Below, in pieces: positions 1 to 5,993 of a stretch of 6,733 nucleotides of DNA. The translations under genes were made by a program, and so were the position numbers. The DNA is taken from NCBI GenBank assembly GCA_009777685.1, contig WRLJ01000088.1, positions 1-6,733 of the forward strand. The letters are read 5' to 3'. How positions within the stretch are numbered: position 1 is the first letter of the stretch; every line of letters begins with the position of its first letter. The notes beneath the pieces are model-generated. The model was not told the origin of the DNA. It did no database searches and worked only from the letters and a program-made list of their open reading frames with translations. The stretch is from Oscillospiraceae bacterium (GTDB lineage Bacteria > Bacillota > Clostridia > Oscillospirales > UBA929).

Positions 1-123
1 AAGCAATTCAGGGTTTATTTCAAGGGTGTATCGGGGTTCAGCCTCTTCCGCCGACACTCCCCCATACGGCACAGCTCAGGACAGGAGCAAGATCGCCAGC
101 ACCAAAGACAGCATACGCTTCAC
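1..123 (-). pseudogene. 5' end of an exported-protein gene with an in-frame TGA in its signal peptide (partial)
   Basis: Reading left from a GTG at 123-121, the frame gives MKRMLSLVLAILLLS, then TGA at 78-76, then AVPYGGVSA and EEAEPRY..., staying open to base 1 (41 codons). The pieces on the two sides of the stop form one classical signal peptide: basic n-region (Lys2, Arg3), hydrophobic core, and a VSA/EE signal peptidase I site around residue 25. A strong AAGGAG-type ribosome binding site lies 9 bases upstream, which argues that this was or is a real gene. TGA ends the GNAT gene in this window, so it normally acts as stop here. The simplest reading is a nonsense mutation (for example from GGA Gly, or from TGC/TGT Cys, which would create an LLSC lipobox) or a sequencing error. 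An in-frame ATG at 114-112 is an alternative start. The mature product is not identifiable from the roughly 16 residues visible. Confidence 0.55.
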
Positions 124-132
124 GCAAAACGA

Positions 133-139
133 CTCCTTT
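133..139 (-). promoter_or_regulatory. Ribosome binding site for the left-edge exported-protein gene
   Basis: AAAGGAG on the minus strand sits 9 bases before the GTG at 123. It is the main evidence that the short interrupted frame at the left edge is a gene and not chance. No convincing promoter was found for it. TTGTGG, a 17-base gap and TTAATT can be read upstream on this strand, but the -10 is poor. Confidence 0.6.
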
Positions 140-260
140 CGTTCCCTCTTACTCCATATCGAACGAAACGATGCGCACCTCCATATCTTGCGCGCAAATT
201 AACAAAAATTTACCACGCTCCACAACCTGTAGGACCGCGCGCCCCGCCGGAAAAACACCC

Positions 261-289
261 TCGTTTTCCGCGGCCAAACGTGGTATGAT
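261..289 (+). promoter_or_regulatory. Candidate extended -10 promoter for the DNA glycosylase gene
   Basis: TATGAT at 284-289 is preceded by TGG, giving an extended -10 element. The matching -35 position (about 261-266, TCGTTT) is weak, as is usual for extended -10 promoters. A 7-bp inverted repeat, CGGAAAA (248-254) with TTTTCCG (264-270), overlaps the -35 position and could be an operator or simply chance. Transcription would begin near 296 and leave a short leader before the AAGGAGG at 310. Confidence 0.45.
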
Positions 290-309
290 CAGGATATGCA
301 TCCGGCGGC

Positions 310-316
310 AAGGAGG
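310..316 (+). promoter_or_regulatory. Ribosome binding site fixing the glycosylase start
   Basis: AAGGAGG lies 7 bases before ATG 324. This selects 324 over the longer in-frame start at 171. Confidence 0.8.
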
Positions 317-323
317 CGACAAA

Positions 324-986
324 ATGAAACCCGATCCGCTCCAGACCCTGCACGACACCCTGCTGGAGGCGTTCGGCGACCCGCGCTGGTGGCCGGCCGA
401 TTCCCCTTATGAGGTGATGCTGGGGGCCGTTCTGACCCAGAACACCGCCTGGCGGAGCGTGGAACGCTCGCTGGACGCCCTGCGGGCCGCCTGTCCCGGC
501 CTTGACCCGCGGGCCGTCGCCGCGCTGGGGGAAGACGCGCTGGCGGAGCTGATCCGCCCCAGCGGCTTTGCCGCCCGCAAGGCGCAGTACATCCGGACGC
601 TGACCGCGTGGTTTGCCGCCTACGGCTTCGCGCCGGAGGCCGTGCAGGCCCTGCCGCTGGAGCGCGCCCGCGCGGAGCTGCTGGCCCTGCGCGGCGTGGG
701 CCGGGAGACCGCCGACTCAATCCTGCTGTACGCCTTCGGGTTCCCGACGTTCGTCGTCGACGCCTACACCGTGCGTCTGGCCTCCCGTCTGCCGCTGGAG
801 ACCGCGCTGACCTATGAGGAGCTGAAAGGGTTTTTCGAGGCGCGCCTGCCCCGCGAGGCGGCGCTGTTCAACCGCTGCCACGCGCTGATCGTGCGGCTGG
901 CGCAGCGGCACTGCCGCAAGTCCAGGCCGCTGTGCGGGGACTGCCCGCTGCGCGGCGCTTGCCGGCGGCAGGGGGTTGACGGGTAA
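324..986 (+). CDS. Endonuclease III-superfamily (HhH-GPD) DNA glycosylase with [4Fe-4S] motif, MagIII-like
   Basis: This 220-aa protein is probably a base-excision-repair glycosylase acting in the cytoplasm. It has the HhH-GPD fold: an N-terminal LTQNTAW segment (residues 37-43) typical of the family, a helix-hairpin-helix LRGVGRETADS (122-132), the catalytic-type Asp146 in VVDAYTVR, and four cysteines (197, 204, 207, 213) spaced C-x6-C-x2-C-x5-C as in the endonuclease III iron-sulfur loop. Glu128 occupies the position of the endonuclease III catalytic lysine (GVGRKTA). This predicts a monofunctional glycosylase without beta-lyase activity, in the subfamily that includes Helicobacter 3-methyladenine glycosylase MagIII. 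The substrate cannot be read from sequence. The start at 324 is chosen because AAGGAGG (310-316) lies 7 bases upstream. An upstream in-frame ATG at 171 would run through the promoter. The gene stands alone and converges with the GNAT gene, 28 bases away. Confidence 0.9.
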   Translation: MKPDPLQTLHDTLLEAFGDPRWWPADSPYEVMLGAVLTQNTAWRSVERSLDALRAACPGLDPRAVAALGEDALAELIRPSGFAARKAQYIRTLTAWFAAYGFAPEAVQALPLERARAELLALRGVGRETADSILLYAFGFPTFVVDAYTVRLASRLPLETALTYEELKGFFEARLPREAALFNRCHALIVRLAQRHCRKSRPLCGDCPLRGACRRQGVDG

Positions 987-993
987 GCGGCGG

Positions 994-1016
994 GAGCCGT
1001 GGCGCGGGCGCGGCTC
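994..1016. terminator. Inverted repeat between the convergent glycosylase and GNAT genes
   Basis: GAGCCG (994-999) pairs with CGGCTC (1011-1016) around an 11-base GC-rich loop that can pair a little further. It lies in the 28-base convergent gap and overlaps the GNAT stop codon. Neither strand has a T-run after it, so it is at best a weak bidirectional or Rho-independent-like terminator. Confidence 0.25.
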
Positions 1017-1548
1017 AACGGCGGGCCGGGACGGACAGCGTATACTCCCGCGAGGGGTAGGCGCGCGCGCCGTCCAAGCTGACAAACTCGCCGTCTTGCC
1101 GGTAGACAAAGCCCAGCTTTTCCAACACCCGGCCCGAGGCCGGGTTTTCCTTGGCGTGGTAGGCGAAGAACTCGCGGGCCCCCAGCGTTTCCACGGCAAA
1201 CTCCAGCATACCCCGCGCCGCCTCGGTCATCAGGCCCAGACCCCAGTACGGCCTGGCGATGTTGTAGCCCAGCATAAAGACCCCGTCCGTCTCCGCGATC
1301 CCGCCGGAGCCAAACAGCGCCCCGCTTTCCTTCAGCACAAGACCCCAGTTGTAATAGGTGTCCTTGGAAGCGTTCGCTTCCTCCGAGCTGAGCCATTCCA
1401 GCGTGTCCTGGACCGACGTGTGCGTGTTGTAGCGCATATACCGCGTCACTTCGGGGTCCGACGCCCAGGCGGCGTAGACGGTTTCGGCGTCCGCGGCGGT
1501 CAGGGGACGCATTTGGACACGGGCGGTTTCGAGGGTTGGGGTGAGCAT
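1015..1548 (-). CDS. GNAT-family N-acetyltransferase, RimJ/RimL type
   Basis: This 177-aa protein is a single GNAT domain, predicted to move an acetyl group from acetyl-CoA to an amine; the substrate is unknown. The N-terminus (LETARVQMRPLTAADAETVY) is the usual beta1-alpha1 opening of RimJ/RimL-like enzymes. The acetyl-CoA pyrophosphate-binding loop is seen in RPYWGLGLMTEA (99-110), with Gly103 and Gly105 and a helix after it. The C-terminal part carries NPASGRVLEKLGF (135-147), the standard motif near the CoA site. The length is normal for the family. The start at 1548 has AAGGAGG (1563-1557) 8 bases upstream. The gene lies only 23 bases after ktrA on the same strand, so it is probably the last gene of the ktrB-ktrA operon. 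Nothing in the sequence ties it to K+ transport. Protein-alanine or small-molecule acetylation are both possible. Confidence 0.9.
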   Translation of the reverse strand: MLTPTLETARVQMRPLTAADAETVYAAWASDPEVTRYMRYNTHTSVQDTLEWLSSEEANASKDTYYNWGLVLKESGALFGSGGIAETDGVFMLGYNIARPYWGLGLMTEAARGMLEFAVETLGAREFFAYHAKENPASGRVLEKLGFVYRQDGEFVSLDGARAYPSREYTLSVPARR

Positions 1549-1571
1549 GGCGGCAACCTCCTTGGCTTTGG

Positions 1572-2228
1572 CTATTTCAGCGCGCCAACCGCGTCCAGAT
1601 GGCGGCGGGAGCCGAATACCGTCAATATGTCCCCGGCGCGCAGAACCGTGTCCGCGTCCGGGGAAAAGGCGATCTTGCCCGTCTCCGCGGCGCGGACGGC
1701 GATGACGGTGACGCCGTGCTTCCGGCGCAGATGGTTTTGCACGATGCTTTTCTCCGCCCAGTGCTTGGGCGTCACCATTTCCATCACGCCGTAGTCGGGC
1801 GACAGCTCCAGATAGTCGATGATGTTCCGCCGCGCCAGCGAATGGGCCGCGCGCTTGCCCATGTCGTACTCCGGGCGGATGACCCGGTCCGCGCCGAGCT
1901 GGGAGAGAATCCGCTCGTGCCGCTCGTCCTGCGCCTTGCAGACGATCATCCGCGCGCCCAGGTCCTTCAGAATCATCGTCGTCAGGATGCTGTCCTCGAT
2001 GGTCCCGGCGATGGCGACCACCGCGCAGTCGAAATTCGGGACGCCCAGCGAACGCAGGACCGCCTCGTCCTTCGCATCCCCGATTACGACGTTGGTCACC
2101 CGGTCCATAATCTCGGCGACATTGTCCTCGTGCGAGTCCATCGCCAGCACCTCGTGCTTCATCCGGTGCAGCTCGGTGGCCAACGAGCTGCCGAACCGCC
2201 CCATGCCAATCACTAGGAAAGAACCCAT
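1572..2228 (-). CDS. ktrA: KtrA/TrkA-family K+ uptake regulatory subunit (RCK_N + RCK_C)
   Basis: This 218-aa cytosolic protein is the nucleotide-binding gating subunit of a Ktr/Trk K+ transporter. Residues 1-130 form a Rossmann RCK_N domain. It has the dinucleotide motif GMGRFG (8-13), an acidic residue ending strand 2 (Asp31) that would contact the ribose, and the typical IGDAKDE segment (49-55). Residues about 137-218 form RCK_C, the region that binds c-di-AMP in characterised Firmicute KtrA proteins. A single RCK_N/RCK_C pair of this length matches KtrA and not the doubled proteobacterial TrkA. The start at 2228 is preferred because GGAGGG (2240-2235) lies 6 bases upstream. The longer in-frame ATG at 2255 would translate through that site, has no good site of its own and adds nine residues not typical of the family. 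It follows ktrB by 49 bases, with GNAT 23 bases downstream. Confidence 0.93.
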   Translation of the reverse strand: MGSFLVIGMGRFGSSLATELHRMKHEVLAMDSHEDNVAEIMDRVTNVVIGDAKDEAVLRSLGVPNFDCAVVAIAGTIEDSILTTMILKDLGARMIVCKAQDERHERILSQLGADRVIRPEYDMGKRAAHSLARRNIIDYLELSPDYGVMEMVTPKHWAEKSIVQNHLRRKHGVTVIAVRAAETGKIAFSPDADTVLRAGDILTVFGSRRHLDAVGALK

Positions 2229-2234
2229 ACCATA

Positions 2235-2240
2235 CCCTCC
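2235..2240 (-). promoter_or_regulatory. Ribosome binding site fixing the ktrA start
   Basis: GGAGGG on the minus strand, 6 bases before ATG 2228, decides the start against the upstream ATG at 2255. Confidence 0.75.
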
Positions 2241-2277
2241 AAACCCAAAATTCATATCCTGTCCAACGCGGGCTTTG

Positions 2278-3624
2278 CTACATCATCACCCATGTGTCGG
2301 GATGCCTGGTCTTGTCCGCGCCGCCGCGTTTCAGGAACGCCGCCATGCCCAGCGTCATGATTCCCACGCGCCCGAAGAACATCAGCAACATGATCACGGC
2401 CAGCGACGCGGGCGCGAGGGCGGGGGTTATCCCCTGCGAAAGCCCGCAGGTGGCGATGGCCGACACCGTTTCAAACAGAATATCGCCGTAGGCCAGCTCC
2501 GGCTGGAGCAGCGCGATGGCCGCCGAGCCGGCCGCGGTGAGCGTCAGCGCCAGGACCAGAATCGAAAGCGCGCTGATGATCTGCGGCGCGGGCACGGTGC
2601 GCCCGAACACGGACAGCCTGTGCCGCCCTCTCAGGGAGTGCAGGGCGGATAAAAACAAAATGCCCGCCGTCACGTTCTTAATCCCGCCGGCCGTCGAGCC
2701 GGCCGACCCGCCGATCAGCATCAGCACGATCACCGCCATTTTGGATACGCCGGTGAGCGAGGCCTGGCTGACCACGCTGAAGCCGCCCGACCGGGGCGTG
2801 ACGGCTTGAAACAGGCTGGCCAGCGCCGCGTCGGGGAAGGACAGGCCGCCGATCGTGCCCGGATTGGTGCGCTCGGCGAAGTAAAAGAAGACCCAGCCCG
2901 CGGCAATCAGCCAAAACGACACCGCCAGCACCAGCTTGGAGTGCAGGTGGAGCTTGGCGAACCGCCGGACGTTCCCAATATCACCCCAGACAAAAAAGCC
3001 CAGCCCGCCGATGAACACCAGCAGCGTGACCGTGACGGCCACGACCGCGTCCCCCGCATACGCGGACAAGCTGGAAAACGGCCCGCCGCCGCCCATCAGG
3101 TCAAACCCCGCGTTGCAAAACGCGGACACGGAATGGAATAGGCCCATGCCTAAGCCCTTCCACGCCCCGTATTCGGGCAGGAACCGGAGCCAGAGGACGG
3201 CCGCCCCCAGGCCCTCGAACATAAACGTCCCCAGCAGGACCCGGCGGAGCAGCCGCACAACGCCCTGCATATCGTGCAAGCTCAGGGACTGCACGATCAG
3301 CAGCCGCTGGGACAGCCCGATTTTTTTGTTCATCAGGAAAAAGAAAATCGTCGTGACCGACATAAACCCCAGGCCGCCGATCTGGATCAGGCACAAAATG
3401 ACCGCCTGCCCGAACACGCTCCAGGTCAGCGCCGTGTCCGCCGCCACCAGGCCCGTGACACAGGTCGCGGACGCGGCGGTGAACAGCGCCGTCAGGAACG
3501 GGACGGCGGTTTCGCCGCGCGAGGAGACGGGCAGCCGCAGCAGAAGCGCCCCGGCCAGGATTACGGCCAGGAATCCCAGCGCCATGACTCTGGCGGGGCT
3601 GAAATAGGGGAAAGCTCTTTTCAT
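2278..3624 (-). CDS. ktrB: KtrB/TrkH-family K+ transporter membrane subunit
   Basis: This 448-aa polytopic membrane protein is the ion-translocating subunit that pairs with KtrA. It shows the fourfold M1-P-M2 repeat of the SKT (TrkH/KtrB) family, each repeat with a filter-like loop: ATCVTGL (53-59), CNAGFD (170-175), TPRSGGF (276-282) and ATCGLS (391-396). The flexible gate segment GGSAGSTAGGIK (305-316) in the third repeat and the conserved FGRVG (417-421) in the last membrane helix are present. Length is close to Bacillus KtrB. Transport of K+, perhaps coupled to Na+, into the cytoplasm is inferred from the family. Start: ATG 3624 has AAGGTG 6 bases upstream, whereas a GTG at 3633 lies inside that site. 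It begins 100 bases after the flotillin stop, beyond a strong hairpin, so it may form a separate unit with ktrA and GNAT. Confidence 0.94.
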   Translation of the reverse strand: MKRAFPYFSPARVMALGFLAVILAGALLLRLPVSSRGETAVPFLTALFTAASATCVTGLVAADTALTWSVFGQAVILCLIQIGGLGFMSVTTIFFFLMNKKIGLSQRLLIVQSLSLHDMQGVVRLLRRVLLGTFMFEGLGAAVLWLRFLPEYGAWKGLGMGLFHSVSAFCNAGFDLMGGGGPFSSLSAYAGDAVVAVTVTLLVFIGGLGFFVWGDIGNVRRFAKLHLHSKLVLAVSFWLIAAGWVFFYFAERTNPGTIGGLSFPDAALASLFQAVTPRSGGFSVVSQASLTGVSKMAVIVLMLIGGSAGSTAGGIKNVTAGILFLSALHSLRGRHRLSVFGRTVPAPQIISALSILVLALTLTAAGSAAIALLQPELAYGDILFETVSAIATCGLSQGITPALAPASLAVIMLLMFFGRVGIMTLGMAAFLKRGGADKTRHPDTWVMM

Positions 3625-3630
3625 ATCGAA

Positions 3631-3636
3631 CACCTT
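3631..3636 (-). promoter_or_regulatory. Ribosome binding site fixing the ktrB start
   Basis: AAGGTG on the minus strand is a partial Shine-Dalgarno match 6 bases before ATG 3624. It overlaps and so disfavors the GTG start at 3633. Confidence 0.5.
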
Positions 3637-3641
3637 GTGTC

Positions 3642-3670
3642 AGTTTACCACATCTTTCCGAAATCCACAA
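3642..3670 (-). promoter_or_regulatory. Possible weak promoter for ktrB-ktrA-GNAT
   Basis: On the minus strand TTGTGG (3670-3665), a 17-base spacer and TAAACT (3647-3642), preceded by TGG as an extended -10, can be read just past the flotillin-distal hairpin. The predicted start near 3635 falls within or next to the ktrB ribosome binding site, which would leave almost no leader. This is a weak call. Read-through from the nfeD promoter is the alternative. Confidence 0.3.
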
Positions 3671-3676
3671 GGCAAA

Positions 3677-3709
3677 CGCGCGGCAAACGCATCCCGCGTT
3701 TGCCGCGCG
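3677..3709 (-). terminator. 14-bp perfect hairpin downstream of flotillin
   Basis: The arms 3677-3690 (CGCGCGGCAAACGC) and 3696-3709 pair perfectly around a 5-base loop (ATCCC), 16 bases past the flotillin stop. On the minus strand the stem is followed by TTTGCCTT, an imperfect T-tract. This is consistent with a partial intrinsic terminator or an mRNA-stabilising end for nfeD-flotillin. The left arm also has a second direct copy of GGCAAACGC at 3671-3679, so an alternative fold is possible. Confidence 0.5.
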
Positions 3710-3724
3710 CAAATCTGCACGGGA

Positions 3725-5164
3725 TTATTCGGTCCCGGCCGTCTCCGCGTCCGTGTCCAATGCCGCGTCCGGCTCCTTGCGCTCCAGCGACAGGAAGCCC
3801 GGCAGGTCCAGCCCCGCCATGCGGAACATATCGTTCAGCGGAGGCAGGCTTTTCAGCAGGCCGGAGACAAAGTCGGCCGTGGCGGTCTTGCCGCCGGCGC
3901 CCCCGCCGCCGTCCCAGACGGTGACCTTGTCGATCTGGAGGTTCCGGATGGCTTCCGCCTGCGTTTTGACCAGCTCGTCGAGCTTGTCGGCAATCATCAT
4001 CTTGACGGCGGACTCCGCGCTGCCGCCCGACGCCTCGACGATCTTGCCCAGACCGGCGGCCTGCTTGGAGAGCATGGCCTCCACGCCGCGCGCCTGAGCC
4101 TCCATCCGCGCGAAAATCGCGTCGGCCTCGCCCTTGGCCTGCCTGCGGATGCGCTCGGCCTCCGCCTCGGCGTCGATCTCGACGCGGCGCTTTTCGATCT
4201 CGGCCTTGATGATCACGTCGGCCTCCATCGTCGCCTGTTCGCGCAGGGCGCGGGCGACCTCGGCCTGCCGCTGGGCCGCGTAGGATTCCTCCTGGGCCTT
4301 GGCCTCGGCCACGCGCTCGGCGGCGATGGCCAGACGCTCGGCCTCCGCCGCCTTCTGACGGCGGTCGGACTCGGAGTTGGCAATGACAATCTTGGCCTCG
4401 TTTTCGCCCTTGACGGCGTTGGAGTTGGCGCCGGAAACCTGAATGCGCTGGTCGCGCTCGGCATTGGCCGCGCCGATGTTGCCGTCGCGGTTTTTCTCGG
4501 CCACGCTGATCTTCGCGTCGTTGATGGCCTTGGCGGCGGCCTCCTTGCCCAGCGCCTCGATATAGCCGGACTCGTCGGTGATGTCCGTCATGTTCACGTT
4601 AATCAGGCGCAGACCGATCTTTTTCAGCTCGCCTTCCACGTTGCTGGAGACGGCGGCCAGGAACTTGTCGCGGTCGGTGTTGATCTCCTCGATGTCCATC
4701 GTCGCGATGACCAGACGCAGCTGGCCGAAGATGATGTCGCGCGCCAGGTCCTGCACCTCGCCCAGCTTCAGCCCCAGCAGACGCTCGGCGGCGTTCTGCA
4801 TAACGGTTGGCTCGGTGGAGATGCCCACGGTGAACTTGCACGGCGCGTCCACGCGGATGTTCTGCCGCGACAGCGCGCTCTTGAGGTCCACGCCGATGGA
4901 AATGGGGGTCAGGTCCAGGTACTGGAACGCCTGGATCACCGGCCAGATAAACGTCGCGCCGCCGTGGATGCACTTGGCCGCCGAGCCGTCCGCCGTGCCT
5001 TTTCCGCCGACCTTGCCGTAAATGACCATGATCTTGTCCGACGGGCATTTGCGGTAGCGCGAGAGCAGCGAGGCCACCACGGAGATCAGGACGATGACAG
5101 AGACCAAAACGATGATTAGGACCGCCGTGCCGGGGTTCAGGGCCGCGAGGGTGACGTTTGGCAT
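3725..5164 (-). CDS. floT: Flotillin (SPFH-domain membrane scaffold, FloT/YuaG type)
   Basis: This 479-aa membrane-anchored scaffold protein of bacterial functional membrane microdomains oligomerises on the inner leaflet of the cell membrane. The order is: a hydrophobic membrane segment (about 13-35), basic RYRK and Cys40 just after it, the SPFH/band 7 domain (about 40-200), and a long Ala/Glu-rich coiled coil (about 203-375) with the EA-repeat pattern of flotillins. The C-terminal block includes IDKVTVWDGGG (411-421) and PPLNDMFRMAGLDLPGF (441-457), which are characteristic of the FloT/YuaG branch. Length is slightly below that of Bacillus FloT. The start at 5164 has AAGGAGG 8 bases upstream. 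It lies 21 bases after the NfeD-like gene on the same strand, the classical partner arrangement, so the two are almost certainly co-transcribed. The acidic C-terminal tail after residue 460 is of no recognised function. Confidence 0.95.
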   Translation of the reverse strand: MPNVTLAALNPGTAVLIIVLVSVIVLISVVASLLSRYRKCPSDKIMVIYGKVGGKGTADGSAAKCIHGGATFIWPVIQAFQYLDLTPISIGVDLKSALSRQNIRVDAPCKFTVGISTEPTVMQNAAERLLGLKLGEVQDLARDIIFGQLRLVIATMDIEEINTDRDKFLAAVSSNVEGELKKIGLRLINVNMTDITDESGYIEALGKEAAAKAINDAKISVAEKNRDGNIGAANAERDQRIQVSGANSNAVKGENEAKIVIANSESDRRQKAAEAERLAIAAERVAEAKAQEESYAAQRQAEVARALREQATMEADVIIKAEIEKRRVEIDAEAEAERIRRQAKGEADAIFARMEAQARGVEAMLSKQAAGLGKIVEASGGSAESAVKMMIADKLDELVKTQAEAIRNLQIDKVTVWDGGGGAGGKTATADFVSGLLKSLPPLNDMFRMAGLDLPGFLSLERKEPDAALDTDAETAGTE

Positions 5165-5185
5165 GGGAAAAACCTCCTTTTATTC

Positions 5186-5821
5186 TTACTCTTTCTCCAC
5201 CACCATGACCGAGCCGTTGGTCAGGTCCGTCACGCGAACCGTCTGGCCGGTCTTGATGGGCGCGTCGCCGTGGGTGACGGCGTCGTACTCGCGCAGCGCG
5301 CCGCCCAGGGTCAGCATGACCTTGCCCGAGCCCTCTCCTTTGGGCGGGATGGTCAGGTAGACATTGGCGCTCTGCCCCAGCGCCGCGCGATAATTGAGCG
5401 GGTGGACCGCCTGTAGGCGCAGGACCGCGCGCACCAGATACGCCACGCCGATCAGCGCACCCAAGCCCAGCCCCGCCGCCAGCGCGACCGCCGCCGACAG
5501 GCCCAGCCCCGCCTGCATGGCGCACAGCCCCGTCCAGCCGAAGACCGTCAGCAGGACGATGACGCCGCGCAGGGTGATAAATTGCAGGCCCGCGCCCACA
5601 CCGGCCTCGTAAAATTCCGCGTCCGGCACGCCTCCGGCGTCAAAATCGCCGGCGGCGTCCAGATCCGCGCCGCCCAGCCCCGACACGTCGGAGTCCAGGC
5701 CGCTGTCGGACGCGCCGAAGAACAGCATGACCGTTTGGATGACCATCACCAGCGAAGCGGGCGCGGCGACATACAGAAATACGCGCTCCGCGGCCGATAA
5801 AGCGTTCAGCCAGTCCAGCAT
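5186..5821 (-). CDS. NfeD-like membrane protein, flotillin partner (YuaF type)
   Basis: This 211-aa membrane protein is of the short NfeD class that lacks the serine-protease domain. Hydrophobic segments are at about 12-35, 80-103 and 107-134. An Asp/Gly-rich acidic loop (38-72) separates the first from the second, and a C-terminal OB-fold-like domain (about 145-211) contains the conserved-looking GGALREYDAV (173-182) and a VRVTDLTNGSVMVVE ending. In Bacillus the equivalent YuaF is encoded with flotillin YuaG and contributes to microdomain organisation; that role is inferred here. The start at 5821 is selected by AAGGGGGTG (5837-5829). The longer in-frame ATG at 5923 lies inside the -35 element and is excluded. 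This is the first gene of the operon, with a clear promoter and a hairpin-containing leader, and it is divergent from the XRE regulator. Confidence 0.87.
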   Translation of the reverse strand: MLDWLNALSAAERVFLYVAAPASLVMVIQTVMLFFGASDSGLDSDVSGLGGADLDAAGDFDAGGVPDAEFYEAGVGAGLQFITLRGVIVLLTVFGWTGLCAMQAGLGLSAAVALAAGLGLGALIGVAYLVRAVLRLQAVHPLNYRAALGQSANVYLTIPPKGEGSGKVMLTLGGALREYDAVTHGDAPIKTGQTVRVTDLTNGSVMVVEKE

Positions 5822-5828
5822 CCGGATA

Positions 5829-5837
5829 CACCCCCTT
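5829..5837 (-). promoter_or_regulatory. Ribosome binding site fixing the nfeD start
   Basis: AAGGGGGTG on the minus strand, 7 bases before ATG 5821, is a one-mismatch Shine-Dalgarno. It supports the short start. Confidence 0.6.
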
Positions 5838-5850
5838 GAGTAAAGTGCAG

Positions 5851-5871
5851 GCAATTGCGTTCCGCAATTGC
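5851..5871 (-). repeat. Perfect inverted repeat in the nfeD leader
   Basis: GCAATTGCG (5851-5859) and CGCAATTGC (5863-5871) are separated by 3 bases. GCAATTGC is itself a palindrome, so this is also two copies of an 8-bp palindromic site. It lies between the predicted transcription start (about 5888) and the ribosome binding site. It could be an mRNA hairpin with a GAA loop or a two-site operator. No U-tract follows, so it is not an ordinary terminator. Confidence 0.6.
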
Positions 5872-5894
5872 AGTGAATATCGTTTACCTTTTTT

Positions 5895-5923
5895 ATGATA
5901 CCCTCCCGAATCCGGTTTGTCAA
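5895..5923 (-). promoter_or_regulatory. Sigma-A promoter of the nfeD-flotillin operon
   Basis: On the minus strand there is a perfect TTGACA (5923-5918), a 17-base spacer and TATCAT (5900-5895). Start of transcription is expected near 5888, leaving a leader of about 65 bases. This is a housekeeping-type promoter; the SigW-type elements known for Bacillus yuaFGI are not apparent. Confidence 0.82.
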
Positions 5924-5936
5924 GCGGTTTTTTCCG

Positions 5937-5964
5937 GAGCGGCAAAAAATTTCTATCCCCGCTC
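5937..5964. promoter_or_regulatory. Inverted repeat between the divergent -35 boxes (possible operator)
   Basis: GAGCGG (5937-5942) and CCGCTC (5959-5964) flank 16 AT-rich bases in the 41-base gap between the nfeD and regulator -35 elements. The motif TCCGGAG also occurs at 5933-5939 and 5971-5977. Position suggests regulator binding, but six-base arms in GC-rich DNA can arise by chance. Confidence 0.25.
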
Positions 5965-5993
5965 TTGCAATCCGGAGAGAGGCGTGGTATACT
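5965..5993 (+). promoter_or_regulatory. Sigma-A promoter of the XRE regulator
   Basis: TTGCAA (5965-5970), a 17-base spacer ending in TGG, and TATACT (5988-5993) form a near-consensus promoter with an extended -10. Start is expected near 6000. An imperfect inverted repeat, GCAGTAA (5995-6001) with TTACCTGC (6009-6016), spans the predicted start and could serve autoregulation. Confidence 0.78.

Noticed and set aside
171..323. Longer N-terminus for the glycosylase starting at 171
   Set aside because: The extension has no family similarity and crosses the extended -10 and AAGGAGG that serve the start at 324.
149..358. Minus-strand small open frame upstream of the left-edge gene
   Set aside because: It overlaps the glycosylase start, has no good ribosome binding site and no recognisable features. 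An 11-codon leader peptide ending at 149 was considered but is unsupported.
976..1794. Plus-strand open frame across GNAT and the end of ktrA
   Set aside because: It is antisense to two recognisable genes and its composition is Arg/Gly/Pro-rich without domain features.
2229..2255. Longer N-terminus for KtrA starting at 2255
   Set aside because: The extra codons contain the GGAGGG ribosome binding site of the internal ATG, and the family begins at the internal start.
3635..5119. Long plus-strand open frame opposite flotillin
   Set aside because: It is antisense to a clear flotillin, has no family features, and reflects GC-rich codon bias that keeps the opposite frame open.
5822..5923. Longer N-terminus for the NfeD-like protein starting at 5923
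   Set aside because: The extension would begin in the -35 box and pass through the promoter and leader hairpin. The short start has its own ribosome binding site and a normal membrane-protein N-terminus.
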